A model generated the notes under the pieces. The model saw only the letters and a list, made by a program, of their open reading frames with translations. It searched no databases and was not told the DNA's origin. DNA of 64,000 nt from JABFRJ01 sp033812735 (lineage in GTDB: Bacteria > Pseudomonadota > Alphaproteobacteria > Rhizobiales > Hyphomicrobiaceae): NCBI GenBank assembly GCA_033812735.1, contig JAPXTA010000003.1:1-64000 (forward strand), written 5' to 3'. This document shows, piece by piece, positions 7,927-17,300 of this stretch. The position numbers and the translations under genes are program-made. The stretch's first letter is position 1. The number at the start of each line of letters is the position of its first letter.

Positions 7927-8395
7927 GGTATCCTCCGCGGGGATTGATGCGAGTTTTGACATGGGGCGCCGGGGTGGTCCGGCGCGAAAGCAGACCAAGC
8001 GTGCTTAATGCATCGGTCCGGCAACATCAACGTTGAGGCGCTTTTTGGTGGCGCGTTCCGACTCGCCGGTGGCGAGCCGGCCCGTTCGCGCAGGATGGCC
8101 GAAGGAGGCCGCCAGATGATCCGTAGAGCCCGTTTACCGTGTGCTTGGGCATTGGGGTGCTGCGGCGGAGGCGCGGGGAAAGTCGACGCGCCCAAATCAA
8201 TCGTCGGCGATTAACGACACCCGGGCAAATTCCCGGGGTGTGCCCGGCCGGGTTACCGCCCGAGGCCTACTGCAAGTCGCGGGGGTATCACACAGCTGTG
8301 TCCATTTTGCCTTATTCGGGTCCGCGAACCTGTGGTATTCGGCGATCAAACCGGAGGGATCGGATCGATCCCGTTTGCCGTCCAGGGAGCTGCCC
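7927..8395. promoter_or_regulatory. Divergent intergenic region with two palindromes
   Basis: This roughly 470-base gap separates the minus-strand synthase from the plus-strand dsbA cluster. No convincing gene is seen. It holds a near-perfect stem (8217-8225 with 8232-8241, one bulged G) and a perfect 12-bp palindrome ACACAGCTGTGT at 8290-8301, about 95 bases before the first dsbA start. The second could be an operator; the first could end a short leader transcript. Confidence 0.4.
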
Positions 8396-9079
8396 GTGAG
8401 CCTGAAGCCGTTCGACCTTTTCATGCCGCTGAACCGCCGGGCCGCACTGGCTCTCTCAGGTGCCGGGCTTGCACTCGCCGCAGTCCCGGCGCTGGCGCAG
8501 AAGAAGCCGCCGCTCGATTCAGTCCCGGTCGAAGAGCTGATGAAGCCGGGCAACCTGCCGGACCTCGCCCAGGGCAAGGCAGATGCGCCCGTTACGATCG
8601 TGGAATACGCGTCGATGACCTGCGGTCACTGCGCCAATTTCCACAATAAAGTCTATCCGGCTCTGAAAGAGAAATACATCGATACCGGCAAGGTGCGGTT
8701 CATTTTCCGCGAGTTCCCGCTCGACAACCTGGCGGCGGCGGCGTCGATGCTGGCGCGATGCGCGGGCGGCGACAAGACCTATGCGATGACGGCAGCGCTA
8801 TTTGCCAAGCAGGAAGAATGGGCGTTCGTGCGGACCAACCCGGTGCCGGAGCTGTTCAAGATGGCGCGGCAGGCGGGCTTCACGCAGGAGAGCTTTGACA
8901 AGTGCCTGACGGACCAGAAGCTGCTCGACGATATCACGGCCGTCCGTGAGAGAGGTTCGACGACGTTCGGCGTGAGCGCGACGCCGACTTTCTTCATCAA
9001 CGGCAAGCGGCTGACCGAGCGGTCGGATAGCATCGAGAGCTTCGACAAGGCGATCACGCCGCTGCTGCCGAAGAGCTGA
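8396..9079 (+). CDS. DsbA-family thiol-disulfide oxidoreductase 1 (CGHC)
   Basis: A 227-aa exported thioredoxin-fold protein. The GTG at 8396 follows GGGAG with 6-base spacing; an ATG at 8423 is the alternative. Signal peptide about residues 11-34 (LNRRAALALSGAGLALAAVPALAQ) with an RR pair. The active site CGHC is at 76-79, and the cis-proline loop reads SATPTFFINGK. It is the DsbA/Com1 subtype rather than classical E. coli DsbA. It would oxidise or isomerise cysteines of periplasmic proteins. It is the first of three tandem paralogues: 4 bases separate it from the next gene. Confidence 0.9.
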   Translation: MSLKPFDLFMPLNRRAALALSGAGLALAAVPALAQKKPPLDSVPVEELMKPGNLPDLAQGKADAPVTIVEYASMTCGHCANFHNKVYPALKEKYIDTGKVRFIFREFPLDNLAAAASMLARCAGGDKTYAMTAALFAKQEEWAFVRTNPVPELFKMARQAGFTQESFDKCLTDQKLLDDITAVRERGSTTFGVSATPTFFINGKRLTERSDSIESFDKAITPLLPKS

Positions 9080-9083
9080 GCGG

Positions 9084-9686
9084 ATGACGTTCAATCGGCG
9101 GACCTTGATGGTAGCAACGGCGGCGATGGCATTCACTGGCCTTGCGCACGCCCAGGCGATCAACACCGATCTTCCGGATCTGGTCATCGGCAAGCCGGAT
9201 GCGCCTGTCGTGATCGAGGAATATGCGTCGCTGACGTGCACGCACTGCGCGACGTTCCACAACACCGTACTGCCGCAGCTGAAGACCAAGTACGTCGACA
9301 CGGGGAAGGTGCGGTTCGTTTATCGTGACTTCCCGCTCAACGAGCTTGCGGTCGGCGCGGCGATGCTTGCCCGATGCGGCGGCGGGGCCAAGCGCGAGGC
9401 GATCATCGGCGCGTTGTTCAAGACGCAAGAGACCTGGGCGTTCAAGGCCAAGTCGCCGTTGCAGGAACTCTACAAGCTTGGACAGCAGTTCGGCTTCAAG
9501 CAGGCCGAAATGGAGCAGTGCCTTTCGAACGAGATCATGTTCGCCGCCATCGTCGCCCAGCGCGACGAGTACGATGCGAAGGTGAAGATCGAGGGGACGC
9601 CGACGTTTGTGATCAATGGACAGAAGCTCGATGGCGCGGCGGATCTCGCCTCGTTCGACAAGACGCTTTCGGGATTGGTGAAATGA
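9084..9686 (+). CDS. DsbA-family thiol-disulfide oxidoreductase 2 (CTHC)
   Basis: A 200-aa paralogue of the preceding gene, sharing the blocks YxDTGKVRFxxRxFPL and LARCxGG. Signal peptide residues 1-23 include an RR pair (NRRTLMVATAAMAFTGLAHA). The active site is CTHC (52-55), so the dipeptide between the cysteines differs from the neighbours. The cis-proline loop is GTPTFVINGQ. Its TGA overlaps the ATG of the third paralogue (ATGA), so the genes are translationally coupled. Confidence 0.9.
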   Translation: MTFNRRTLMVATAAMAFTGLAHAQAINTDLPDLVIGKPDAPVVIEEYASLTCTHCATFHNTVLPQLKTKYVDTGKVRFVYRDFPLNELAVGAAMLARCGGGAKREAIIGALFKTQETWAFKAKSPLQELYKLGQQFGFKQAEMEQCLSNEIMFAAIVAQRDEYDAKVKIEGTPTFVINGQKLDGAADLASFDKTLSGLVK

Positions 9687-10456
9687 TCGTCCGGCGGGGC
9701 ATGACGGCCGCAGTTGTGGCGGCGCTCAGCGGTATACTCGCTGGGTGCTCGGGCGATTCGTTGTCGACGGCGACGCTAACATCGCCACCCTCAGGCGCGA
9801 CGGCCGACAAGCCGGGATTCAACCCGTTCTCGACGGAACCGGAGACGGCTAGCGGCGGGCGCGAGGTTATTCTGAACCCGACCGTCGCCGAAGTAATGCA
9901 GCAGGGCGACCTGCCGGAGATGAGCTGGGGCAGTCCGAACGCGCCGGTCACCCTCATCAAATACATGTCGCTCACCTGTCCGCACTGCAAACGCTTTCAT
10001 GCCGAGGTCTATCCCGTGCTCAAGCGGGACTACATCGATACCGGGAAAGTGCGTTTCATCATGCGCGAGTTTCCGATCGGCAAATCGTCGGGGACGGCGA
10101 CTGTCGCGCTGAGATGCGCGTCGCCAGACAAGTATCTCGATCTCTACGGCCGGTTCATGAACCAGCAGGCGCAATGGGTGTCGCAGGAGGTTCGGACCGA
10201 TGCGATCTTCCGCGTGGCTGCCCAGGCGGGTGTGACCCAGGAGCAATTCAACACCTGCATGAGCAATCAGACGCTCGTTTCGCAGCTCAATGCCGTTAAG
10301 GAACGCGGGCGCAAGCTCGGCGTTATCGGTACGCCGAACTTTTTCGTGAACGGCAAGCTGGTGAAATCGACCGTGGGCATCGCCGAGCTTAAGGCGATGA
10401 TCGACCCGATCATCGCGGGCGGTGCGACCGCTCCGGTCGCCTCGCGGACGAACTGA
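9683..10456 (+). CDS. DsbA-family lipoprotein 3 (CPHC)
   Basis: A 257-aa paralogue. The ATG at 9683 overlaps the preceding stop. The signal ends in a lipobox (SGILAGC, Cys22), so it is predicted to be lipid-anchored, unlike the two soluble paralogues. A 65-residue Ser/Pro-rich linker would hold the catalytic domain away from the membrane. The active site is CPHC (99-102), the classical DsbA dipeptide, and the cis-proline loop reads GTPNFFVNGK. An extra cysteine pair (RCASP and NTCMSN) is also shared with the paralogues. Confidence 0.88.
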   Translation: MIVRRGMTAAVVAALSGILAGCSGDSLSTATLTSPPSGATADKPGFNPFSTEPETASGGREVILNPTVAEVMQQGDLPEMSWGSPNAPVTLIKYMSLTCPHCKRFHAEVYPVLKRDYIDTGKVRFIMREFPIGKSSGTATVALRCASPDKYLDLYGRFMNQQAQWVSQEVRTDAIFRVAAQAGVTQEQFNTCMSNQTLVSQLNAVKERGRKLGVIGTPNFFVNGKLVKSTVGIAELKAMIDPIIAGGATAPVASRTN

Positions 10457-10585
10457 TCGCCGCTCTCGCCGCCGCTCTGTCGTCAAACTGCATTGATTGA
10501 TTTGTGTCTTAGACTCTTGCATCGCGATGCGAGTGGCGCGAACGATTGCTACTCAGTGATTCGCGCTCGTTGCGGGAAGACAGAG

Positions 10586-11032
10586 GTGCCAAAAGCTCCT
10601 GCGAAGACGAAACAAGTGGCTGCGATCCCGTTCCGATTCACAGAGCGGGGCGACCTGCAGGTATTGCTCGTCACGTCGCGCGAGACCAAGCGTTGGGTCG
10701 TTCCGAAGGGATGGCCGTGGCCGCGCATCGCCAATTACAAGGCGGCGCAGGGCGAGGCTTGGGAAGAAGCCGGGGTAATCGGCAACGCCATCAAAGGCAA
10801 AATCGGCAGCTTCGCCTACGAGAAACGCAAGGGCAGCAAGTCGATCCCGGTGAAAGTTCTGGTTTATCTACTCGAGGTCACCGACTTGGCACGTAGTTGG
10901 CCCGAAGTCGGCGAACGCAAGCGGGCGTGGTTTTCGCCCGACAAGGCGGCCGACGCCGTGCAGGAACCCGGCTTGAAGGATCTACTGCGCGGGCTCGGCG
11001 AGATCGTTCCCCGGCAAGCACCGGCCGGCTAG
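10586..11032 (+). CDS. Nudix hydrolase, DIPP-like, degenerate Nudix box
   Basis: A 148-aa single Nudix domain starting from a GTG at 10586 (VPKAPAKTKQVAAIPFRF). An in-frame ATG at 10493 would add 31 residues with no domain. The Nudix box region KGWPWPRIANYKAAQGEAWEE retains G and the metal-binding EAWEEAG. It lacks the first Glu and has Gly where Arg of the REUxEE core is expected. The layout (PKGWP before the box) matches the diphosphoinositol/dinucleotide-polyphosphate hydrolase branch. The TAG overlaps the convergent emrB stop by three bases (CTAG). Confidence 0.8.
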   Translation: MPKAPAKTKQVAAIPFRFTERGDLQVLLVTSRETKRWVVPKGWPWPRIANYKAAQGEAWEEAGVIGNAIKGKIGSFAYEKRKGSKSIPVKVLVYLLEVTDLARSWPEVGERKRAWFSPDKAADAVQEPGLKDLLRGLGEIVPRQAPAG

Positions 11033-12582
11033 TCGACGACGGCGTCTTTTACGGAGATGGAGGCCGGGCGCTCGGGTTTGCGGAGCAGCAGGAGCAGGAA
11101 TGCGGCTGGCAAGCTCAAATAGAACATGAAGCGGAAATCGTTGGCGTAGGCGACAATGCTCGCTTGCCGCGTGACCTCGGCATTAAGGGCCGTCAGTCCC
11201 GGGACGGTGCCGGTATTCCAGAACAGCCCCGCGCCGCCGACCGCCAGATTTCGATTGAACGGCGTCAGTCCCTCGGCGAGGCGTGCGTGCATGATGCCGT
11301 TCGACTGCGACAGGGTGTAGACGACGAGCGATATGCCGACAGCGGCGCCGACGTTGCGAATGAGGCTGTAGAGCGCTGTGCCATCGCCGCGCAGATCAGG
11401 GGCCAACGTTGCAAACGCGACGAGCTGGAGCGGAATGAAGATAAAGCCCATGCCGACGCCTTGAAGGACCGACGTGCGGGTGAGCGACCAGACGCTGATT
11501 TCTGGTGTCCAATGCGTCATTTCCCACATCGTGTAGCAGAGCAGGAAGACGCCCACCCCGATGATACGGCGTGGGTCGACGCGGCTGGCGAGACGGCCGG
11601 CGATCATCATCGACATCATGGTGCCGATACCGCGCGGTGCCATCAGCAGCCCCGTATCGGTGATCGAGTAGCCGCCGAGAACTTGGAGGTAGGCGGGCAA
11701 GAGAGCGGTGCTGGACAACAGGATCATGCCCATCACGAACATGATAAAAAACGCCGCGACAAAGTTGCGATCCTTGAAGATGCGGGGCGGGATGAACGGC
11801 TTTGGCGCCGTGAACATGTGGACGATGAACAGATAGAAGCCGAGGCCGGCGAGGACAGCCTCGATGACGATCTCGGCCGAGTGAAACCAGTCCTGCTGCT
11901 CGCCGCGGTCAAGCATGAGCTGAAGTGCGCCGAGGGCGAGGCTCAAATAGAAGAAGCCGGACCAGTCGAACTTCTGCGCTGTGTTCCGGTCCGTTTCCTT
12001 CATGAAAATCACGAGGCCGGCGACGGCGGCGATGCCGAAGGGTACGTTGACATAGAAAACCCAGCGCCAATTGTAGGCATCGGTCAGATAGCCGCCGAGC
12101 GTCGGGCCAAGGATCGGGCCGACCATGACGCCCACGCCCCACATGGCCATCGCCTGACCGCGCTGTTCGATCGGATAGAGGTCGAGCAGTGTTGCTTGCG
12201 AGAGCGGCACGAGCGCTGCGCCGAATGTGCCTTGCAGGAGGCGGAAGACGACCATCTGCGATAGCGATGTCGCAAGGCCGCAGAGCATGGACGCGACCGT
12301 GAAGCCGACGAGGCAAGTGATAAAGAGGCGCTTGCGACCGAAGCGAGAGGACAGCCAGCCGACCGGCGCGGTGAAGATTGCCGCTGCGACGACGTAGGAG
12401 GTGAGCACCCAGGTGATCTGGTCGATCGTCGTCGAGAGCGAACTTTGCATGTAAGGCAGCGCGACGTTGGCGATGGTATTGTCGAGCGCTTGCATGAGGG
12501 TGGCGGCCATCGTGCACAACGTGACGATAGCGCGGTGGGACGACGCGTAAGGAACCACCGATCCAGTCGCGGCGATCGCCAT
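11029..12582 (-). CDS. emrB: MFS drug efflux pump, DHA2 (EmrB) family
   Basis: A 517-aa, 14-helix major facilitator. The DHA2 signatures are LDNTIANVALPYMQ in helix 1, WVLTSYVVAAAIFTAPVGWLSSRFGRK (motif A loop) and MWGVGVMVGPILGPTLGGYLTD (motif C of drug antiporters). It would export hydrophobic toxicants using the proton gradient, with EmrA bridging to an outer-membrane channel. It starts 5 bases after the emrA stop. No TolC gene lies in this window, so a channel encoded elsewhere must be used. Confidence 0.93.
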   Translation of the reverse strand: MAIAATGSVVPYASSHRAIVTLCTMAATLMQALDNTIANVALPYMQSSLSTTIDQITWVLTSYVVAAAIFTAPVGWLSSRFGRKRLFITCLVGFTVASMLCGLATSLSQMVVFRLLQGTFGAALVPLSQATLLDLYPIEQRGQAMAMWGVGVMVGPILGPTLGGYLTDAYNWRWVFYVNVPFGIAAVAGLVIFMKETDRNTAQKFDWSGFFYLSLALGALQLMLDRGEQQDWFHSAEIVIEAVLAGLGFYLFIVHMFTAPKPFIPPRIFKDRNFVAAFFIMFVMGMILLSSTALLPAYLQVLGGYSITDTGLLMAPRGIGTMMSMMIAGRLASRVDPRRIIGVGVFLLCYTMWEMTHWTPEISVWSLTRTSVLQGVGMGFIFIPLQLVAFATLAPDLRGDGTALYSLIRNVGAAVGISLVVYTLSQSNGIMHARLAEGLTPFNRNLAVGGAGLFWNTGTVPGLTALNAEVTRQASIVAYANDFRFMFYLSLPAAFLLLLLRKPERPASISVKDAVVD

Positions 12583-12587
12583 TCAGA

Positions 12588-13721
12588 TCACCACAGATCA
12601 GCGAGGGTGCGGCGACGGCCGGTGTCGATGACGGCGACGACGCTCATGCCGGCACGCAGAATCGGGTCGTCTGCCTTTCGATCTAGAACGACGCGGACGG
12701 GGATGCGTTGCACCACTTTCACCCAGTTGCCGCTGGCGTTCTGGGCAGGGATCACTGAGAACTCCGCGCCGCTGGCCGGCGAGATGCTTTCGACACGTCC
12801 TGCAATCCTGACACCCGGAAAGGCGTCGACCTTGACGGTGACGGGGTTACCGGGGCGAACGAACGTCAAGTCGGTTTCCTTGAAGTTGGCGTCGACCCAA
12901 AGCTGTTCCGTGCCGACGAGCGCGACCGCGCCGGTGCCTGACAATCCGGCAGTGGCGGCGGCAAGGTACTGGCCGGGCTGAAGGTGATCGACCTGGGTGA
13001 CGACGCCGTCGAAGGGGGCGGCGATCGTGGTCAAGTCGAACTGGCGCTGCGCTTCGTCGAGCTGCGCCTTGGCTTGAAGATAGGCCGGGTGCTCGGCGAC
13101 AGGTAGATCCGCTTTGCCGCCGAGCTTGGCGAGCAAAACCTTTGCCTGCTCGTTCAACGACTGGTTCTGGCTCTGGGCCGCGTTGAGGGCGAAGCGCGCC
13201 TGGTCATACGCAACGGCGGTGGTGGTGCCGGTCTTCATCAAAGCCGCAGCGCGGTCGAATGTCGCTTGAGCGAGCCGCATCTGCGATTGTTGCGCGGCGA
13301 TGTCGCTCTGCATGCGCTGGTAGTCTTGTTTCATCGAGTCGACCGTCAGAACGGCCTGGGCCAACTGCGCCTTGGCATTGTCGACGGCGATGCGGAATGC
13401 AGACTGGTCGATGGTGAAAAGGACGTCGCCCTTTTTGACCGACTGTCCTTCGCGGACGCGGACTTCCGTGACCGTGCCAGAGACCTTGGACGAGACGATC
13501 AGTTTCGGGGCGCGGACATAGGCGTTGTCGGTCTCGACATAGCGGCCGCCCATCAACCAGGCGAAGAAGCCGACGATGGCGACAAGCAATACGCCGCCCA
13601 GCATGAGGATGCGACGGATCTGGGCGGGTCCGAGAGATGACAGCCGTTGACGTGCCGCCGAGGCGACTGCTGCCGGCGAAACCTGGTCCTCGAAGTTCGA
13701 TTGCGGCGGTTGGGCGTTCAT
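12588..13721 (-). CDS. emrA: HlyD/EmrA-family periplasmic adaptor
   Basis: A 377-aa membrane-fusion protein. One transmembrane helix lies near residues 38-58 (ILMLGGVLLVAIVGFFAWLMGG). The lipoyl half-motifs follow (YVETDNAYVRAPKLIVSSKVSGTV and FDGVVTQVDHLQPGQYL), with a helical hairpin between them (residues about 105-215). The Q/A-rich hairpin suits contact with a TolC-type channel. It is co-transcribed with marR, whose stop overlaps its start (ATGA), and with emrB downstream. Confidence 0.92.
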   Translation of the reverse strand: MNAQPPQSNFEDQVSPAAVASAARQRLSSLGPAQIRRILMLGGVLLVAIVGFFAWLMGGRYVETDNAYVRAPKLIVSSKVSGTVTEVRVREGQSVKKGDVLFTIDQSAFRIAVDNAKAQLAQAVLTVDSMKQDYQRMQSDIAAQQSQMRLAQATFDRAAALMKTGTTTAVAYDQARFALNAAQSQNQSLNEQAKVLLAKLGGKADLPVAEHPAYLQAKAQLDEAQRQFDLTTIAAPFDGVVTQVDHLQPGQYLAAATAGLSGTGAVALVGTEQLWVDANFKETDLTFVRPGNPVTVKVDAFPGVRIAGRVESISPASGAEFSVIPAQNASGNWVKVVQRIPVRVVLDRKADDPILRAGMSVVAVIDTGRRRTLADLW

Positions 13722-14185
13722 GGCGCTGCGACCCTCCGCGGGCGAGGTTTTTGGGTCGTCAGGTTGGCGCGCATGCCTTTGAGACCGCGCGTGAGGGCCG
13801 CGAGGGTTTCGGGATCGACGCTTTCGGCCATGGTGCGATTGAGTTCGAGGCGGAAAGCCGCGATCTCCGCAAGGATGGGCTTGGCCTTTTCGGTTAGGCT
13901 CAACCGCCAGATGCGACGATCGGACGGGTCCGGAGAGCGCTGGACGAAGCCGCCATCCTCGAGACGGTCGACCAGCCGGCCAACGGTGATCGGCTCGACA
14001 TCAGTGGCGTAGGCCAGATCGTTCTGGGTGATGCCGGGCTGACGCTCCAGCCGGGCCAGAACCGCCCATTGGGCGCGAGTCATCCCATGGAGGCGAGCCC
14101 GCTTGTCCGCGTGCCGCCGCATGAGCTGGGCGACGTCGTGGATCAGGAACAGGAAGTCTTCTTCGAACTTAAGCTTGTCGATCAT
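13718..14185 (-). CDS. MarR-family transcriptional regulator of the efflux operon
   Basis: A 155-aa winged-helix dimer. The ATG at 14185 is preferred to a GTG at 14206 because the probable operator palindrome (14199-14216) would otherwise be inside the gene. The core QWAVLARLERQPGITQNDLAYATDVEPITVGRLVDRLEDGGFVQRSPDPSDRR carries the recognition helix and the DxRxR wing. It is expected to repress its own operon until a phenolic or similar toxicant binds. The start signal is weak. It is divergent from smc. Confidence 0.88.
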   Translation of the reverse strand: MIDKLKFEEDFLFLIHDVAQLMRRHADKRARLHGMTRAQWAVLARLERQPGITQNDLAYATDVEPITVGRLVDRLEDGGFVQRSPDPSDRRIWRLSLTEKAKPILAEIAAFRLELNRTMAESVDPETLAALTRGLKGMRANLTTQKPRPRRVAAP

Positions 14186-14198
14186 AGCGCTGCTTACT

Positions 14199-14216
14199 AT
14201 AGGCACGTGTGGCTAT
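14199..14216. promoter_or_regulatory. Probable MarR operator palindrome
   Basis: An 18-bp imperfect palindrome, ATAGGCAC-GT-GTGGCTAT, has 8-base arms with one mismatch and a 2-base centre. It lies 14 bases upstream of the marR ATG. Size and position fit a MarR-family autoregulatory site; the binding itself is inferred. Confidence 0.55.
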
Positions 14217-14395
14217 CGCGCCACGGGGCGGGCGGTAGCGCTGCCATGCAGCCCTTGCAGAGGCGCCACTGGGGCGACGCTGGGGCGGCATTGGGCGAGG
14301 TTTCGGTGGATTGCCACGGTCTCGCCGTGACAGTGCGCTGAGACTCCTGGCAAAAATGCTTGATTCTATGGCGAGCTGCCGGGACACACGGCTGT

Positions 14396-17300
14396 ATGCA
14401 CATTACCAAACTGCGCCTGCTCGGCTTCAAGTCGTTTGTCGAGCCGACCGAATTGCTGATCGAACCTGGGCTGACGGGCGTCGTCGGTCCGAACGGTTGC
14501 GGCAAGTCGAACCTGCTCGAGGCGCTTCGCTGGGCGATGGGCGAGACGTCCTACAAGTCGATGCGTGCGTCTTCGATGGAGGACGTGATCTTTTCCGGCA
14601 CCAACACCCGCCCTGCCCGGAACATCGCTGAAGTGACGATGTTCATCGACAACGCGGCACGGACGGCGCCTGCCGAGTTCAACGATCACGACATGCTGGA
14701 AGTGACGCGCCGGATCGAGCGCGAGATGGGCTCGGCCTACCGGGTCAATGGACGGGAGACGCGGGCGCGCGACATCAAGATCCTATTCGAAGATGCGGCG
14801 ACGGGTGCGCGGTCGCCGGCGCTCGTGCGGCAAGGGCAGATCGCCGAAATCGTCAACGCCAAGCCCGAGCAGCGGCGGCGCATTCTGGAAGATGCGGCCG
14901 GCGTTGCGGGTCTGCATTCGCGGCGGCATGAGGCAGAACTGCGTCTCAAGGCGGCGGAGACAAATTTGGCGCGGGTCGCCGACGTGCTCGGCCAACTCAC
15001 CTCGCAAATCGAGACGTTGAAGCGGCAGGCGCGGCAAGCACGGCGCTACAAGGAACTCTCGGGCGAGATCCGCAAGGCCGAGGCGCTGCTTCATCATGTC
15101 GGCTGGCTCGCGATCGATGCGGATGTGACGGCCGAAGAGGCGGCGCTGAACGACGCGCTCGAACGGCTCGCGGCGGCGACGGAGCGCGAATCGGCACTGA
15201 TTTCCGCGGAGCATGATGCGGCGGAGGTATTGCCATCATTGCGCGAGGCAGAGGGCAAGGCCGCGGCCGTGCTGCACCGCTTCAAGGTCGAGCAGGAAAA
15301 CTTCGAGCGCGAGGCGGACCGGTCACTCAAGCGCAAGCAGGAGCTGGAGGCGCGGACGTCGCAATACAAGCGCGACCTGCAACGCGAACATGAGCATTTG
15401 CACGAAGCCAAGGATGCGTTGACGCGACTGGGCAAGGAAGCCGACGAGATCGAGGCGACCGCGAAGCTCGCCATCGAGTTCGAACGCAAAGCCGTCGAAG
15501 CACACGATGCGGCGGAGGCCGCCGTCAAAGTGATCGAGCAACGACTTGCCGGCCTGCAAACGGCGGCGGCGGAAGCGCGGGCCCGGCGCAAGAGTCTCGA
15601 CGCGCAGAAGGTCGAGCGTGCGGCGGCCGTTCAGAAGATCCAGCGCCAGCTCGAAGGGCTCGAAGGGCAAGCGCGAGAGGTCATTGCCAAGGCACCCGAC
15701 GCGCATCGTCTCAAGACGCTTTCGGAACTCGGCCAGGCGTTGATGGCCGGCGTCGGCGATATCGAAGCGCAAACACTGGAAGCTGAGGAGACGCTGCGGG
15801 CGGCTTCGATAGCGGCGCATGCGGCGCGCGAAGAGGCTGCTGCGGCGACACTGGCTGCAGGGCGGCTCAAGGCCGAGGTCGATACGCTGTTCAAGCTGCT
15901 GAAGCCGGCAAGCGGCGACGACAGCTTTACGCTGGTGGTCGATCAGATCGAAGTGGCGCCGGGGTACGAAGTGGCGCTCGGCACCGCGCTTGGCGAGGAC
16001 CTCGAAGCGCCGGTCGATATTTCGTCGCCGGTGCATTGGCGGCTCAATCTGTCGGACGAGCCTGATCCTGGCCTACCGCATGGCATCGAGCCGCTTTCGA
16101 AGTACGTGAAGGGTCCGCGTGAGTTGTCGCGGCGTCTCGCACAGATCGGCCTGGTCGATCGCGAGGCAGGGCCGCATCTGCAGCCGCAACTGAGACCCGG
16201 CCAACGTCTGGTTTCGCCCGAGGGTGACTTGTGGCGGTGGGATGGCTTCGTCACAGCGGCGCATGGCGTAACGGCTGCGGCCCAACGCTTGGCCGAACGA
16301 AACCGGCTTGGCGCGCTGATGGAGGATCTGCGGTTAGCGGACGCGAGGGCCGAGGCGGCGACGGCTACTGCGACGGACGCGACCAACGCCCTTGCGTCGG
16401 CAGATGCGGACGAGCGGCGGCTCAAAGCGGAATGGCGCGAGACGCAGGCGAAGCTGGCGCAGACGCGCGAAGCTTTGACGGCGATGGAGCGGCAAGCCCG
16501 GGAGACGGAAACGCGGCTCGCGGCTGTCAACGAGGCGCGCGACACGGCCAAGGATGCGCTGGTTGACGCCAACGAGAAGCTGCTCGAGGTCGACATGGCG
16601 CTCGAACAGCTGGGCGATAGCGAGCCGTTCGAAGAGCAACTGGCGTCGGCCCAGGAGGATGCCGCCGACAAGCGCAATGCGGTTGCGGATGCGCGTGCCG
16701 ACATCGCGACACTCGATCGCGAACACCGGATCAGATCGGAGCGGCTACAGGCGATCGTCGGCGAGGTCGAGCGCTGGAAGGGACGCAGCACTGCGGCTGA
16801 GGCACATTGCGAGACGCTTGCCGATCGCATCGAGGCGACCGAAGGCGAACTCGAGACGATGGCCGATCTACCGGCAATGATCGAGGAGCAGCGGCAGAAA
16901 TTGATTTCGGCCGTCGCCGACGCGGAGGCAGCGCGCGCCAAGGCGGCCGATGGGCTGGCGGAGGCGGACAACAAGTTCCGCGAAGTGCAACAGCAGCTCA
17001 AAGCCGCGCAGGCGGCCGTCGTCACGGAAAAGGAAGGCAAGGCTCGCACCGAGGCTAAGCTCGAAGGTGTCAGGCAGCGGCGCATCGATCACGCCCGCAA
17101 GACGCAGGAAGCGCTCGGCGTCATGCCTGACGGGTGTCTTGCTCTTGCCGAGCATCCGCAAGGGGCCGCGCTGCCGACGCTAGACGAGGTCGATCGGCAA
17201 CTGCTGCGGCTCAAGGGCGAACGAGAACGGCTTGGGGGCGTCAATCTAGCAGCGGACGACGATCTGCAGGCGTTGACGGCGCAATTCGACAGCCTCGACA

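Noticed and set aside
6760..7947. A 395-codon open frame on the plus strand opposite the carboxynorspermidine synthase gene
   Set aside because: Its Val/Asp/Leu-rich product mirrors the codon bias of the minus-strand gene. No start signal or domain; the real gene is on the other strand.
10897..12264. A 455-codon plus-strand frame opposite emrB
   Set aside because: Highly charged, low-complexity product typical of an antisense shadow of a membrane protein gene in GC-rich DNA.
15943..17085. A 380-codon Ser/Ala/Arg-rich frame opposite smc
   Set aside because: A compositional shadow of the SMC coiled coil on the other strand.
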